This document shows, piece after piece, positions 11,016 to 21,500 of a DNA stretch of 28,261 bases (its first letter is position 1; each line of letters opens with the position of its first letter). Both the position numbers and the translations under genes were made by a program. Source of the DNA: Ophioceras dolichostomum (lineage: Eukaryota > Ascomycota > Sordariomycetes > Magnaporthales > Ophioceraceae); the NCBI GenBank assembly GCA_003049485.1, contig PYST01000437.1, forward strand, positions 1 through 28,261, written 5' to 3'. The notes under the pieces were generated by a model. That model did no database searches. It worked only from the letters and a program-made list of their open reading frames with translations, and was not told where the DNA came from.

Positions 11016-11107
11016 GGCGCTGTCCCGGGATTGAACCGGGGACCTCTCGCAAGCTATGCTTCAGGGTGGACCCTAAGCGAGAATCATACCACTAGACCAA
11101 CAGCGCC
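11016..11107 (-). tRNA. tRNA-Pro (anticodon AGG) with a 19-nt intron
   Basis: The 92-nt gene has a perfect 7-bp acceptor stem (GGCGCTG with CAGCGCC), a D-arm with TGGTCTAGTGGTA (A-box) and a T-arm with GGTTCAATCCC (B-box). The anticodon stem CTCGC/GCGAG closes a TTAGGGT loop, giving anticodon AGG at 11074-11072. The intron occupies 11070-11052, exactly one base 3' of the anticodon, the normal place for eukaryotic nuclear tRNA introns. Intron bases CCCT can pair with the AGGG of the anticodon loop, as expected for the anticodon-intron helix. The 3' CCA is not encoded, as usual in eukaryotes. Confidence 0.95.
11052..11070 (-). other. tRNA-Pro intron
   Basis: This is a 19-nt intron between positions 37 and 38 of the tRNA, removed by the tRNA splicing endonuclease. 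Its CCCT pairs with the AGGG at tRNA positions 34-37 across a 4-nt loop. Confidence 0.85.
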
Positions 11108-11469
11108 GGTACTTGTTGTTGGAATACCCTCATTCGGCCCAGCTTATTAAGCTTATTCATTGGGTTCCCAAGTCCGGAGATCATTCACGCTCCGAATTAT
11201 GGTAAACTTTTGCCGGCGCCAAAAAAGGGTTTTAATACTGCGCCGTCTACCTAGGAACTTGGTAAGGCTATAATTTATAAGGAAAGGGTACTAAAGTTTG
11301 TTCATGGTCTCGTAAGGCCGGTGGGCTAAGAAATGCTGGCTGATGTGCTAGGAAATCCACGTGACTCAATCCCTCCTCTCGCCCTAATTGTAACTAAGCA
11401 CTAGGTAGGTAAAGTAGATAGCTATTCTTCGACTCCCAGAGGTGCCCAATATTATTCACAACACGGCTC
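11108..11469. other. AT-richer spacer between tRNA-Pro and the BTB gene
   Basis: This holds the 5' flank of the tRNA and the 3' flank of the ankyrin/BTB gene. Two CTAGGTA-type motifs occur (11248-11254 and 11401-11410). No gene is seen. Confidence 0.6.
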
Positions 11470-13423
11470 CTAAGCGTCTAACTCCAGGCGCTGCAGCAGG
11501 CAGTCGATCCTGTGCGTCAAGAAAGCGAAGTTGGCAGCGGCAAGCTCAAACTCGTCGTCGACCAGCCCGCCTGCAATAGTGCGAAGCTTCTCCGGCTGCC
11601 CGTCGTTGGCAGCTGGTGCTGCAGCTGGTCGTGGATTCGCCCCGCCAGCTCCGTTCGCTGCCCCCGACTCCTCCTCCTCTTCGGTGACCACGGCGGTCGG
11701 TTCGAAGCGGTGCCTGAAGCGCTCATCCAGGTAGTAGCGGATGTCGTCGAGCAGCTCGATGCTATCGACCGTCTCTCGCTTCTGCAGCCTCAAGGCGCTG
11801 GCCAGGATCAGACCCTCGAACTCCAGCTTGTCGACGAAGTTCTCCAGCCGCGACGCGATGTAGCGTGCCGCAAACTCCTCGAGCCGCGGCATGCGCAACT
11901 CCCACGCGGCACGTAGTATTTCGTACACATCGATCGAGTCTGCTGTAACTACAGTGCCATCGACCTTGCGCGCCGCGCTGGCGGAACCCGTGCCAGCCCT
12001 GCCGCTGCCCATAGCGTAGATGATCGAAGCGGCCTTCATCTTGAGCTTGTCGAGGAGCAGCATGTCCGCGGTGTACATGAGCTCGAGCGCCAGCGCAAAA
12101 GGGCACTCCACCTTCTCGGTATACAAGAACTGAAGGACGATTTCGAGGACCTCAGGCGAGCAGTCGACGTGGAATATGCGGAGGTGCTCCGACGGCTGGG
12201 ACTCGAGGAAGCCACTCTGGAACATAGCCCTGAAGTAGTCGCTTCTGGCCAGCATGGCCTTGTGCGCCGGATAGATGGCCGTCAGTGTCGGCTCTGTCGC
12301 CTCATCTGTCGCCTGCATCGAATCCTCCTCGTCGTCGATCTTGTCGTCGTCGTCGGGGCTGTCATCGTCGTCGTCAGGCACACCGGCCTGGACAAGACAG
12401 TCGGCAAAACTATTGTTGTTCGCTGTCCACTTCAGGTCGCCCACCGCGGAGGCCACGAGCTCAATCTTCTGCCCCAGCACGAACTCTAGGAAGAACAGTT
12501 CTATCTGTCCCACGGCGCGCTGAACTTCATCTTGGAACCTCTGGCGGGCCAGCCTCCGATCGTGAATGGCGAGGATGCCGTCCCAAACGTTCTCCAAGCC
12601 AAGGAACCTGCAGAGCTTGTCGATGCCCCTGAGAATCTCTTCCTCTGTCGCGCCGCTCCCGCCCACGCCGGCGATATCCGCGGGCAACTCGCCGAGGTAG
12701 ATGTAGCGGAAGACGATGCGGAAGGCCTCGAGTGGGATCGACGCCGGCAGGTTCCAGGACTGTGTCTCCGGCGCACGGCGCAGCCTCTCCCTGAAGTAGG
12801 GAACCCTCGCCGCCAGTATAAACTTGTGCAGTTGGTACGACTCATGGGGCCCCACTAGCGAGATGTCCGTCGTCCGAGGGAACGGGAGGTTGAGGAGAGA
12901 GGCAATGTGCGACGACCATGGCTGCAGCGGGTCCGTGGACTTGGAGTAGTCGTACTGGAGCAGCAGCTTCCTGATCTTGTCGTTCAGGGCATTGTAGATG
13001 CACCGCTCTCCCTGAAAGGTGCTCCGCTCCGCAACGGCGCCCGAGTCCAGCAGATATCGGACGAGGTCGTAGTGCCCACACAGGCTGGCCTGCAACGAGG
13101 ACGAGGTATTAGTCAGCGGCGGACAGGCCGGCAGCATGCGTGAGATCACTGGATCACTGAGATGGAAGCACGGGAAGAGAGCACCAAAATTGACTCACCA
13201 AGATAAGAGGCGTGTTGTCGAACGCATCCCTCCCGTTGATGTTCACACCGGCCGCCATAAGCTGCTGGCACGTCCCAAGGTCTCCGCGTCGACAAGCCTC
13301 CATGAACTCGGCGAACTCATCGCTCTGGTCGAGCGGGTTCTCCTCTCTGAGAACCCCACTGCGGATCAAGAGGTTCTCCTCCTTAAGCGTCGTCTCGATC
13401 TCGCGCTTCGTTAGAACAACCAT
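11470..13423 (-). CDS. Ankyrin repeat and double BTB/POZ protein, two exons
   Basis: Exon 1 is 13423-13199 and exon 2 is 13089-11470, giving 614 residues. The order is: an N-terminal helix (KREIETTLKEENLL), an ankyrin region at about 36-100 (DEFAEFMEACRRGDLGTCQQ; then DNTPLILASLCGHYDLVRYL across the splice), BTB 1 at about 150-210 (DISLVGPHESYQLHKFILA), an Asp-rich linker at about 304-322, and BTB 2 at about 348-410 (YPAHKAMLARSDYFRAMF), followed by a BACK-like helical tail. This matches ABTB1-type proteins and fission yeast Btb3, which act as Cul3 ubiquitin-ligase adaptors; that role is inferred here. The intron (13198-13090, 109 nt) has GTGAGT, CTGAC near 13116 and GCAG, and splices in phase 0. 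The start at 13423 was preferred over ATG 13492, which would add residues unlike the family. The gene is divergent from nimA. Confidence 0.88.
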
Positions 13424-14306
13424 AGTTAATGCAAGGCAATTGCTGATGCGACAGGCATTCCAAAGAACATCGAGGTAAAGCGGACAATTCATTGGATAAT
13501 ATTGGTAGGTACAGGTATACGACTAGATTAGGAGGTGGTAGTTTTGAGTCAAATTCGGTCGCTTCGGAGTTACATCAGCAGACGGCAGATAAAAACGGCG
13601 TCGGGAAGGTATGTAGGCATGGAGAATCAGAATCGTTGGAAACCAATACCCTCCGCCATCTTGGTTGACTCTTGCCGATGGTGGGGTTAGCCTTCCATCG
13701 CAGGAACGATTCCCAGGCTAACTATCGCAGCTCCCCTCATCCTCGGTGCAGAGCCAGAGCAGTTGTCAAGCCTCAGCAGCCACAAGTGGCGCGGCAGACC
13801 TCCCCATTTAGGAAATCAGCTATGCCTCGCAAGACAACCAGACGACCCGAGCTTCTCATTGGCTACCGAGCTCCAGTCCCACAATCGAAGCACCACTGAC
13901 GCCGTCCAGAGGCACCGCCGTTGCTGTAGCAAAGAGTGCTGCTGCTGGGCCTGTTTACAACGCTGTTAACGAACTTGGAGTGAATTCGCATTAGACAGCC
14001 CCGACAGCACAAAAATAATCACATCGACAACCACAACCCATCTTTTCGGCGATGCAGACGTCTGTCTTTGCGCCTTGACAGTCCGTCCTCAATTCCAACA
14101 ACAACAGTCCCTCAGTTCTAGTCCGCCCGCCCGAGCAGCAACTGCAGCAGCAACAGCAAAAAGCATCTAGACCGCTCCGACATCTTTTCATCATCTCCAC
14201 CTTCACATTCACAAAGGTCTTCTACTTCCCATGGGACTAGACTATAGTCATCGCTTTTAAATTCTCTCTGCCTCTGGCTTCAGCCATCCACCCAAGTCTC
14301 TCCGAG
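13424..14306. promoter_or_regulatory. Divergent promoter region between the BTB gene and nimA
   Basis: These 883 bp separate the two start codons and must contain both promoters. ATTGG (inverse CCAAT) occurs near 13497-13505 and 13858, and CCAAT near 13645. The last 300 bases before the nimA ATG are rich in CAACAGC and pyrimidines, typical of a fungal 5' leader. No coding region is seen. Confidence 0.6.
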
Positions 14307-17276
14307 ATGCCGGAGAGCGACAACTACGAAGTTTTAGAAAAAATCGGTACGCAAACCAACCGGTCTCGCCGACCTGTCCCTCCCATTTCTCCTTTTTATC
14401 CGGCGTTCACGATCCCCCTCGCATGTGCGTGCGTGAGTGCATGGCCTACATGGCACGCCTCACGATACGCATGTGTGACTAACAAGGTTTTCTGTCCAAC
14501 TCACTGACCGTCGGTCTGTCTGCACACACAACACAACAGGCCATGGCTCCTTTGGGGTCATCCGGAAAGTGCGCCGCAAGGCGGACGGCATGATCGTGTG
14601 CCGCAAGGAGATCAGCTACCTGAAGATGTCGCAGAAGGAGCGCGAGCAGCTCCACGCCGAGTTCCAGATCCTGTCGACGCTTCGGCATGAGAACATCGTG
14701 GGCTACTTCCACCGCGAGCACCTCAAGTCGACGCAAGACCTGTACCTATACATGGAATACTGCGGCAACGGCGACCTGGGCCGCGTGATCCGCGACCTGA
14801 AGCTGAGGAACCAGTACGCCGAGGAGTCGTTCGTCTGGAGCATCTTCTCGCAGCTGGTGACGGCCCTATACCGCTGCCACTACGGCATCGACCCCCCGGA
14901 GGTCGGCAAGAACGTCCTGGGCCTGGGACAAGCTGCGAAGCCGCAGACTCCCGCGGGTGGTATGACCATCCTGCACCGAGACCTGAAGCCCGAGAATGGT
15001 GAGTGGACTGTTTTTTCCTGTCTTGGCTAGCCTGCCCACCTGGCTGGCCTGCTCCCAAGGGTGTTCTGGCTGGTGTGCTGCTGCTGGCTGGTCGTCACTT
15101 GTTCCTCTGCTAACCCAGAGTGCTTCCTTCTCGGAATCAAGTCTTCTTGGGAGAGGGCAACCTAGTCAAGCTCGGCGACTTCGGACTGGCTAAGATGATC
15201 CAGTCGCACGACTTCGCGTCAACCTACGTCGGCACGCCCTTCTACATGTCTCCCGAGATCTGCGCCGCGGAGAAGTACACGCTCAAGTCGGACATCTGGT
15301 CACTTGGGTGCATCGTATACGAGCTCTGCACGAGGGAACCGCCCTTCAACGCGAAGACCCACTTCCAGCTCGTCCAGAAGATCAAGGAGGGGAAGGTCAC
15401 CCCTCTGCCCTCCATATACTCGCCCGAGCTGATGGCCGTGATCAAAGACTGCCTGCGCGTCAACCCGGACCGGCGGCCAGACACGGCGACCCTGCTCAAC
15501 CTGCCCGTGACCCGACTTATGCGCAAGGAGAAGGAGGTTGTCGACATGAGCAAGCTGCTGAAGGCGAAGGAGGACCAGCTCAACGCGCGGGCTCAAGATT
15601 TCGACCGCAAGGTCGAGTCGATGCGCAGGGAGATAGACGCAGCGCTGCACCGCGAGTGGGAGGTGAAGGCCCGTCTAGAGATCGACAGGGTGGTCAAGGA
15701 AGAGCTAGGTAAACTACAGAGGACGTTCGAACTCGAGGTCCAAGCGAGGGTTGAGGCCGAGCTGCTGCAGCAGGCTCGCAGCAAGCAAAAAGCTGTGGCG
15801 TTCCGAGTCCTCGAGGACCGCGACAGCGGCAACGAGTTCTCCTCCTCGCTATCAAAGACAGACTACCGCCCGCGCTCGCGCTCGCGCGCACGCTCGTCAC
15901 TAGGAGACGGCAGCGCCCACGGCGACGTCTCCTCGGCGACGGACCTGACCGAGCTGTCGGTCCACTCGCCGGAGCCGGGCGACAACAACAACTCGCCATT
16001 CATGAACAACACCAACAGCAAGAGCTCAGAGCCGGCGAAGAGGAGCACACGCACGCCATTCGCACGAGCACAGACCATGTTCGTCGCCACGCCCATGGAC
16101 GTCGAGATGGCCTCCCCCTCACCCATGGCCATAGCCTCCCTGTCGCTCTCCCCGCGCCGCAACGCCGCGACGAAGCCGCCTCCCGCTAACGCCGGGAACA
16201 TCTTCGCCATCCCGTCTGCCATCGCGGAGGATCCACGATGGCAGGCGCTGCGGGACAGGGACAATTCTTCTTCCGCTACTACTTCTACAATTACTACTAC
16301 AGCGACTACTACGGCGTCGTCGGCGGCGGCAACGAGGGAGGGAGGACCAGGAGGATCCTGCTCCTCCCCCCCGGACTCCGACGACGAGGACGAGAGCATC
16401 ATCCCGTCGCCGACGCGCATGATAAAATCCCGCCAGACCCTGATCAAGCTCGTCTCCAAAGCCGGTCTCCTCGGCGGGTTAGGCGGGGGCGCTGCTGTGG
16501 GTGGTGGCTCGGCGCAGACGCGTCCGGGGCTGTTTCATCAAAAGTCAGCGCCCTTGAACAAGTTACGCACCCAACAGCAGCAGCTACAGCAGCCGTCGTT
16601 ATTACCACCTGGAGGCGGCGGCGCCGCCGCCGCCGACGGCCTGCGCAACGCAAACAGCGCCGGCGCGTTGCGCGAGCGCTGCACGTCGCCGAACCGACGG
16701 CTGAGCAAGATCCCCTCGGCCGCGAACCTGGGTCTCGGAATGGGGAACAACACCGACGGAGTGCCCGTGCTGGCGCGGAAACCGTCGCTAAGCAAGAAGG
16801 AACTTGCTGCTGCTGCTGCTGCTGCTGCTGCGACGGCGGCATCTGAGAACAGTGGCAGCAATGGCGGCAATGGCAGCACGGGCAACAGCAGTGGTGGCTC
16901 TTCTGCCCCTACAAGCACGACCTCCAGCGGGCTAGTCAGCAAAAAGGGCGCAATCTCCACCACTACCACCACCAGTACTGCCACTTCCACCACAAGCGCA
17001 GGCAGCAACAACATCAAAGGCCGCACGCTGGTGGAGCTGCAGCAGGCACGGGCCGGCGGACGGCCCTTGAGCGCCGTGCTGGGCGGGGCAGGGGAGAACG
17101 GAAACCTGAGCCCTAAGAAGGCCTTCAGGGACCACCTCCTCTCCGCCGCCGCTACGGCTACTTCCTCCTCCTCCCGGCAGGCGGTGCCGCCGCTGGAGCC
17201 GGCGGCCGTGTGGGACCCGGAGAGGGACGAGATGCCTAGCCCGTTTCTGGTTAGGCGGAAGCCCATTGCTAGGTAG
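14307..17276 (+). CDS. nimA: NIMA-family mitotic serine/threonine kinase, three exons
   Basis: Exons 14307-14346, 14540-14998 and 15142-17276 join to 877 residues. NIMA kinases drive mitotic entry and chromatin condensation in Aspergillus nidulans. The catalytic parts are complete: glycine loop GHGSFG (14-19, split by intron 1), lysine K36, HRDLKPEN (159-166, D161), DFG (179-181), activation segment FASTYVGTPFYMSPE (T194, T198) and SDIWSLGC. An insertion of about 25 residues (PPEVGKNVLG...) before the catalytic loop is, to my knowledge, usual in fungal members. Residues about 296-373 form a coiled coil, as expected for dimerisation. The remaining 500 residues are Ser/Asn/Ala-rich, with poly-Ala at about 722-733. 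Intron 1 (14347-14539) has GTACGC and CTAAC at 14478. Intron 2 (14999-15141) has GTGAGT, CTAAC at 15110 and acceptor TCAAG, skipping a CCCAG too near the branch. Both joins restore the conserved motifs. Confidence 0.95.
16803..16842 (+). repeat. GCT-repeat encoding poly-alanine in the NIMA tail
   Basis: A trinucleotide GCT run in exon 3 encodes about nine consecutive alanines and an AT-AA extension (residues about 722-733). It lies in the disordered C-terminal tail, away from the kinase domain. Confidence 0.85.
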
Positions 17277-18021
17277 ATCGGAGTGTTGTGAGAACGGACG
17301 GACGGGCTTCCGTTTCTTTTTCGTGATTGTGTAGTCTTTTGTGCACTTTGGAAAAAGAAGGCTATTGCGTGCGAGCTTGCATTCCATTCATGCGTGGCGT
17401 GCGTGGGATGGCACACACACTCTGTCTTCTTCTCGCTTGCATCCATCCTTGCATCTTCCTTCCGGTTCCGTGCCGTTTGTTCACCGAAAGGGAAGGAGGG
17501 TGGGTGTGGTGTGGTGAGGTGTGTTGGCCCGCTTATACCCACCCAGTTTTGCATCCATCCCTCTATCTGCGTTGTGTACCTACTTATTTTTTTTTTTACT
17601 TTTTTGCTTTGAACTTCCCTTAGGCGTCACTGTTCCGTCATCTGGTCTTCTTGTTCTCCTTTCCTACATCGGCATTTGTTTGTCCAGCCAGCCAGCAAGT
17701 CGTATTGTAGCAATACCACCCACACTCTCACAGTTGCTCTCAAAAACACACCAACACATAAACGCATGCACACTACGCTTCAGCATAATACCTGCACGGA
17801 AACAGCCAGCCAGTTGATATTCACACTCGTTTTTGTCTTTCTTGTCTTTTTTTTTTCTTTCTTGGATTGTAGCATTTACTATATCTCCTCTGGTTTTTTC
17901 TGTTTTCTCGGGAGGAGGAATGACGATTATGACGTAATGGCATGGTTTTTGAGGGGAGAAGACGGGAAGGAGGACGGGCATATTTCGAGGCAAGCTTTCG
18001 AGGCGAGCGAGCGGACAGGGA

Positions 18022-18055
18022 AGTAGGGGTTTTCGGACAGTAGGGGTTTTCGGAC
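18022..18055 (+). repeat. 17-bp direct tandem duplication
   Basis: The unit AGTAGGGGTTTTCGGAC occurs twice without a spacer (18022-18038 and 18039-18055). Confidence 0.9.
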
Positions 18056-18139
18056 CCATGCATGCAAGCATGTATGCCTGTTTCAGTGGCGGACGGGACT
18101 GCCGGACGGACTGTCGATGGACAATGACGAAGCGGACCT

Positions 18140-18199
18140 GCAGCAGCAGCAGCAGCAGCATGCCTGCTTGCCTGCTTGCGTGGACGACGACGACGACGA
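18140..18199 (+). repeat. CAG and GAC trinucleotide tracts
   Basis: Six to seven CAG units are followed, after a CCTGCTTG duplication, by five to six GAC units. All lie in non-coding sequence. Confidence 0.85.
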
Positions 18200-19509
18200 T
18201 GCAACGATGAGAGCGGCCACATGACTGACATCTCAAGCTGCATGCGGCTGGATGACTGATCTTTTGCGGTCTGTCGTGGTCTGTTTCAGTCTGAATCTGG
18301 CTCTTGCATATCCATCCCTCACCGCTCTTCAGCCACCACACGCATGACGGTGTCCGGCCTCTGCCTCTGTAGTCGGGCGCAGCATCTGATAGACCGCCTG
18401 CCCCCTGCCGGTGCTCGGTGCCGCCTGTGCATGGCCGCTGCCCACCTGCGAGCGAACATCTTTTCTACTTTGGGATGTTGTTCGGTCTATCCTTGCTCCT
18501 CCTGTCTTAGGCACCCGATGTAGGTATGTGCAGTGTGTACATGCTAGATAGCTGCGCGGGATGGAAGGTGGAAGAGGGGCGATTGCCGGCGACCGGAGGA
18601 GACTCGGACTGGCTGGGATGGTTCTCTCCTTGGTGTACAGTCTCTACTACTACTGTCTTACTTATCTCTCTTCCTTCTTTTCTATCCAGCTTTTGGCGCA
18701 TGGGTCTAGGAGGCGGCCCACGTTTGTTCTGAACTTGGCACACCCAAGCCGAACAAGAAATCTAAAGTTTCTCTATCTCAAATGTCCCAATGGCTGCTAG
18801 CCTTTAGTCGCGTTCTCAAGTTGATTCTGTGTGATCCCCGCCCTTTCTCGACCCTGGATACTTTTATTTCCTTGGTGGGTGGGCTGCGCAATGTCCAGAG
18901 GGCCGGAAAGCGTGTCTGTCTCCGAAGTACTTGAACCTGATCGATACTTCGAGGATATCTACCCACGTAGGTGCTCAATCGCAAGCTATCAATCTCCCCA
19001 CGATACTTGGCGGGAGCGTCACATCTCGGGGCTTGAGGTGAAGGGAGGGAGAGATGAGGTTGGACTAACTGACTGACCCGGTAGGTGCTAGGTACCAACC
19101 TAGGCCAGGCCGTCTGTCCAGGGGAGGGAGGGGTGCGGCAATTTTGCACTTCCCAACGCAGTGAGCGTCTTCGGACTGTCGTGTCCGGTGATGAGAAGGT
19201 GACGGTGTTGTTGGTGCGAAGGAGATGACGGTTCTCCGCGGCCCTTGTCCGCCACATTTTCAGCCCTTGCTCCCTCACTCGTCATCTCCTTTCTACATAG
19301 CCTACAGGCACCCGTTCGGCGCAAGAAGACTAGAGGGACACATGCCGGGGGATACTACAAGCCTGCTGTCCGATGAGCTCATCAGAACGTCTCTCCTAGC
19401 CATTTTATGCACAATTTCAAGTTACTTCCAGACTGTACTTTATTCTCGTAGGCGGCCCTGGGTCCGTGGCCAATGCCTCTGTATTCGCATGGCTGTGATG
19501 CTGCAAGGA

Positions 19510-20195
19510 TCAAAGTATGGGGTAAAACATGATAACCTTGTCTGTCTCCCTATCTATGTAGACCCAACGCTGCAGCAAAATAGACCACTCCCAGTGTCCC
19601 CGCTCCTCGCGCTCGCCATTTTGAGATTGCTGGTTGTTATTGTTGGCGCGAGGAACGAACGGTGCCAAGAGTGGATTGTAACTGCCGTCTGCCATGTACG
19701 TGTTGATATCGCGGGCAGCGCGTTGGGTAAGGTCGTCGAGATAGTGCTGGATTTGTGTATTGTGTCGGCTGTTGACCTCGAACTCCAGTCTTTGGCCCGC
19801 CGTCAGGTTGTCGATCTCACTGTCTTGGCCAAAAGTTCCTGAGCCTTCGGCCTGGAGTTCCCGGGCGTGCGGGAGGGCCCAAGCTCGTTCGCGCTGCCAT
19901 TCCCAGGCTCTGGGACCTCGTACCAAGAAGAGGCGTTCGCCTGAATATAGGAGGACGACGAAGGCGCTTGGTCAGGCCCGTGATCTCCAGGGCCGGATTC
20001 GTGCCCGAACCCCCCGGCCGCCTCGCCTGTCGACCACGAATTCTCTTGCTGCGCATGGCCTCCGGGCTGCCGGGAGGCTCCGTCCGAGGAAGTGGCCACC
20101 GAGTCGACCTCCCGTGCTGCCGAGGCCAAGGTCGAAAGAAAGACCAAAACCTGCCTCGAACGGTCACGCTCGGGAGGGTAAGTGCCGCTGCTCAT
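19510..20195 (-). CDS. Probable protein of unknown function, gene structure unresolved
   Basis: I do not recognise a family. Two overlapping - strand frames look coding. The 5' part starts at ATG 20195 (MSSGTYPPERDRSR...) and is Ser/Gly-rich up to SSSSYIQANASSWYEVP near 19915. The 3' part, in another frame, runs from about WEWQRERAW (19905) to the stop at 19510. It contains a helical segment (GQRLEFEVNSRHNTQIQHY), an Asn/Gln-rich stretch and a Trp/Tyr-rich end (WEWSILLQRWVYIDRE). Moving from the first frame to the second requires removing a length of 2 mod 3. I see no clean intron of normal size there; the GT...AG pair spanning GTACGAG to CCCAG is only 14 nt. The cause may be a sequencing indel, a real frameshift, or a different exon set. 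Just upstream of the ATG there is CTAAC (20222-20218) and ACTAG, which looks like an intron end, so 5' exons may lie further right. Confidence 0.42.
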
Positions 20196-21430
20196 TCTAG
20201 TAATAGGCATAAAGTCAGTTAGCAAATGCGTTGCCCACCGATAGGATGGCACAGGAGGGCGCGGGGAACGTGGGTGCAGTGAATTGAGAGCGATTGCTAG
20301 GGTGGAGAAGCAATTGGACTAACGTCGTCGAGGTTCGGAAAGTGTCCGTAGATTTAGGAAACTTTCTGGGTTGTTGAGCTACACCTAGGAAATAGTGAAG
20401 GCCATGCAGAATGAGTTGAACGATACAACATCAATGCATTGAGCAGGCTACCTAGGTAGGTAGGTATGAATGTGTTATATATTCGAGGAGGCCACAAGGC
20501 AGCATCATCAGCTGTCCCGTCTGAGCCTCAAGCAACACGGCTGTAGATGCCCCGAGCAAGTCAGGCTGGACAGCAACTCGAGACCTTGATGGCGTCCCCG
20601 GGGCATCCAATTGACCGGGGAACAGTGTATGTCCAGTGAATCACATCGCAACTTGCCTTTCTCATTGCTCGCTGGTCTTGCGTGTGTGCTGGCGGCTTGT
20701 TCTCCCACCTGATGTCAAGTCTCCGACCTGTCCGTATGCCTGCATGAAATCCAGGATGAGGTTCTCTGCACAAGAGCCTCCAAGCATGTGTGGCAAACTT
20801 GTTTCTTTGCCAGCCTTGTTCGCCAGCACGGCCAGCCAGCCAGCGAAGCACATGCATGCTTTGATGCTGCATATCTGCCTGCCTGCACGCATTTAAGAGT
20901 CACTCCCCAAGACTCACTTGCAGGGATGGAAGGTTGAAAAAAAGAAGAAGCGATAGACAGTTAATATTTCGGGAGGGGTGGGAGATGGATTCCAGCCACC
21001 ACTCGCAACACCACAAGCAAGACAAGGCAGGCAGGCCCGCATTTTCGAGGCTGTTGGTCGAAGCGGGATGGAGCCACTTCACCAACTCGTCGCCGCCACC
21101 GAAACCCCGGCCGCAGCCCGGATCCCGGCCACGGCAATTCTTGCGTTGTTTCCTCTCCTCTGTGGAGGGGCATGTGTGTGATTATGTGCCGCAAAGGGCA
21201 CCGCCTGGTACCCAGCTACCTCACTATGTAAGCACCGAAGAATAATAAAGAAAAGAAGAAGATCTTGCCCATGTGGACAGCGGCATAAATGCCACATGGT
21301 GAAAACGCGGGATGATGTTCCAGCGTCCTTTCTTGCTCGCCCACCACTTACGAGGCAGGTAGGTAGGTAGGTAAAAGGTTTTTCTCTGGAGGCGGCTGGC
21401 TGAGGTGGATTGGGAGGGAGGAGTGGGAGA

Positions 21431-21500
21431 TTGGGATGGGATGGGATGGGATGGGATGGGGTGGGATTGGTTGGGATGGGATGGGATGGGATGGGATGGG
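21431..21500 (+). repeat. GGGAT pentanucleotide array, G-quadruplex candidate
   Basis: Thirteen runs of three or more G, mostly spaced by AT every 5 bases, span 21433-21500 with one interruption (GATTGGTT at 21465-21472). The pattern G3-N2-G3-N2-G3-N2-G3 is met several times over on the + strand. Confidence 0.9.

Larger units (their letters stand above)
17277..19509. other. Non-coding stretch downstream of nimA
   Basis: The first several hundred bases are T-rich on the + strand and probably contain the nimA 3' UTR. The stretch then carries a 17-bp direct duplication (18022-18055), CAG repeats (about 18140-18159), GAC repeats (about 18183-18199) and a CTAGGTACC cluster (19081-19104). The open frames here are short and of simple composition, and I cannot support any as a gene. 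Confidence 0.55.

Noticed and set aside
19225..19842. 205-codon + strand frame
   Set aside because: It lies opposite the more protein-like - strand frame at 19510-19926, and its composition fits an antisense shadow.
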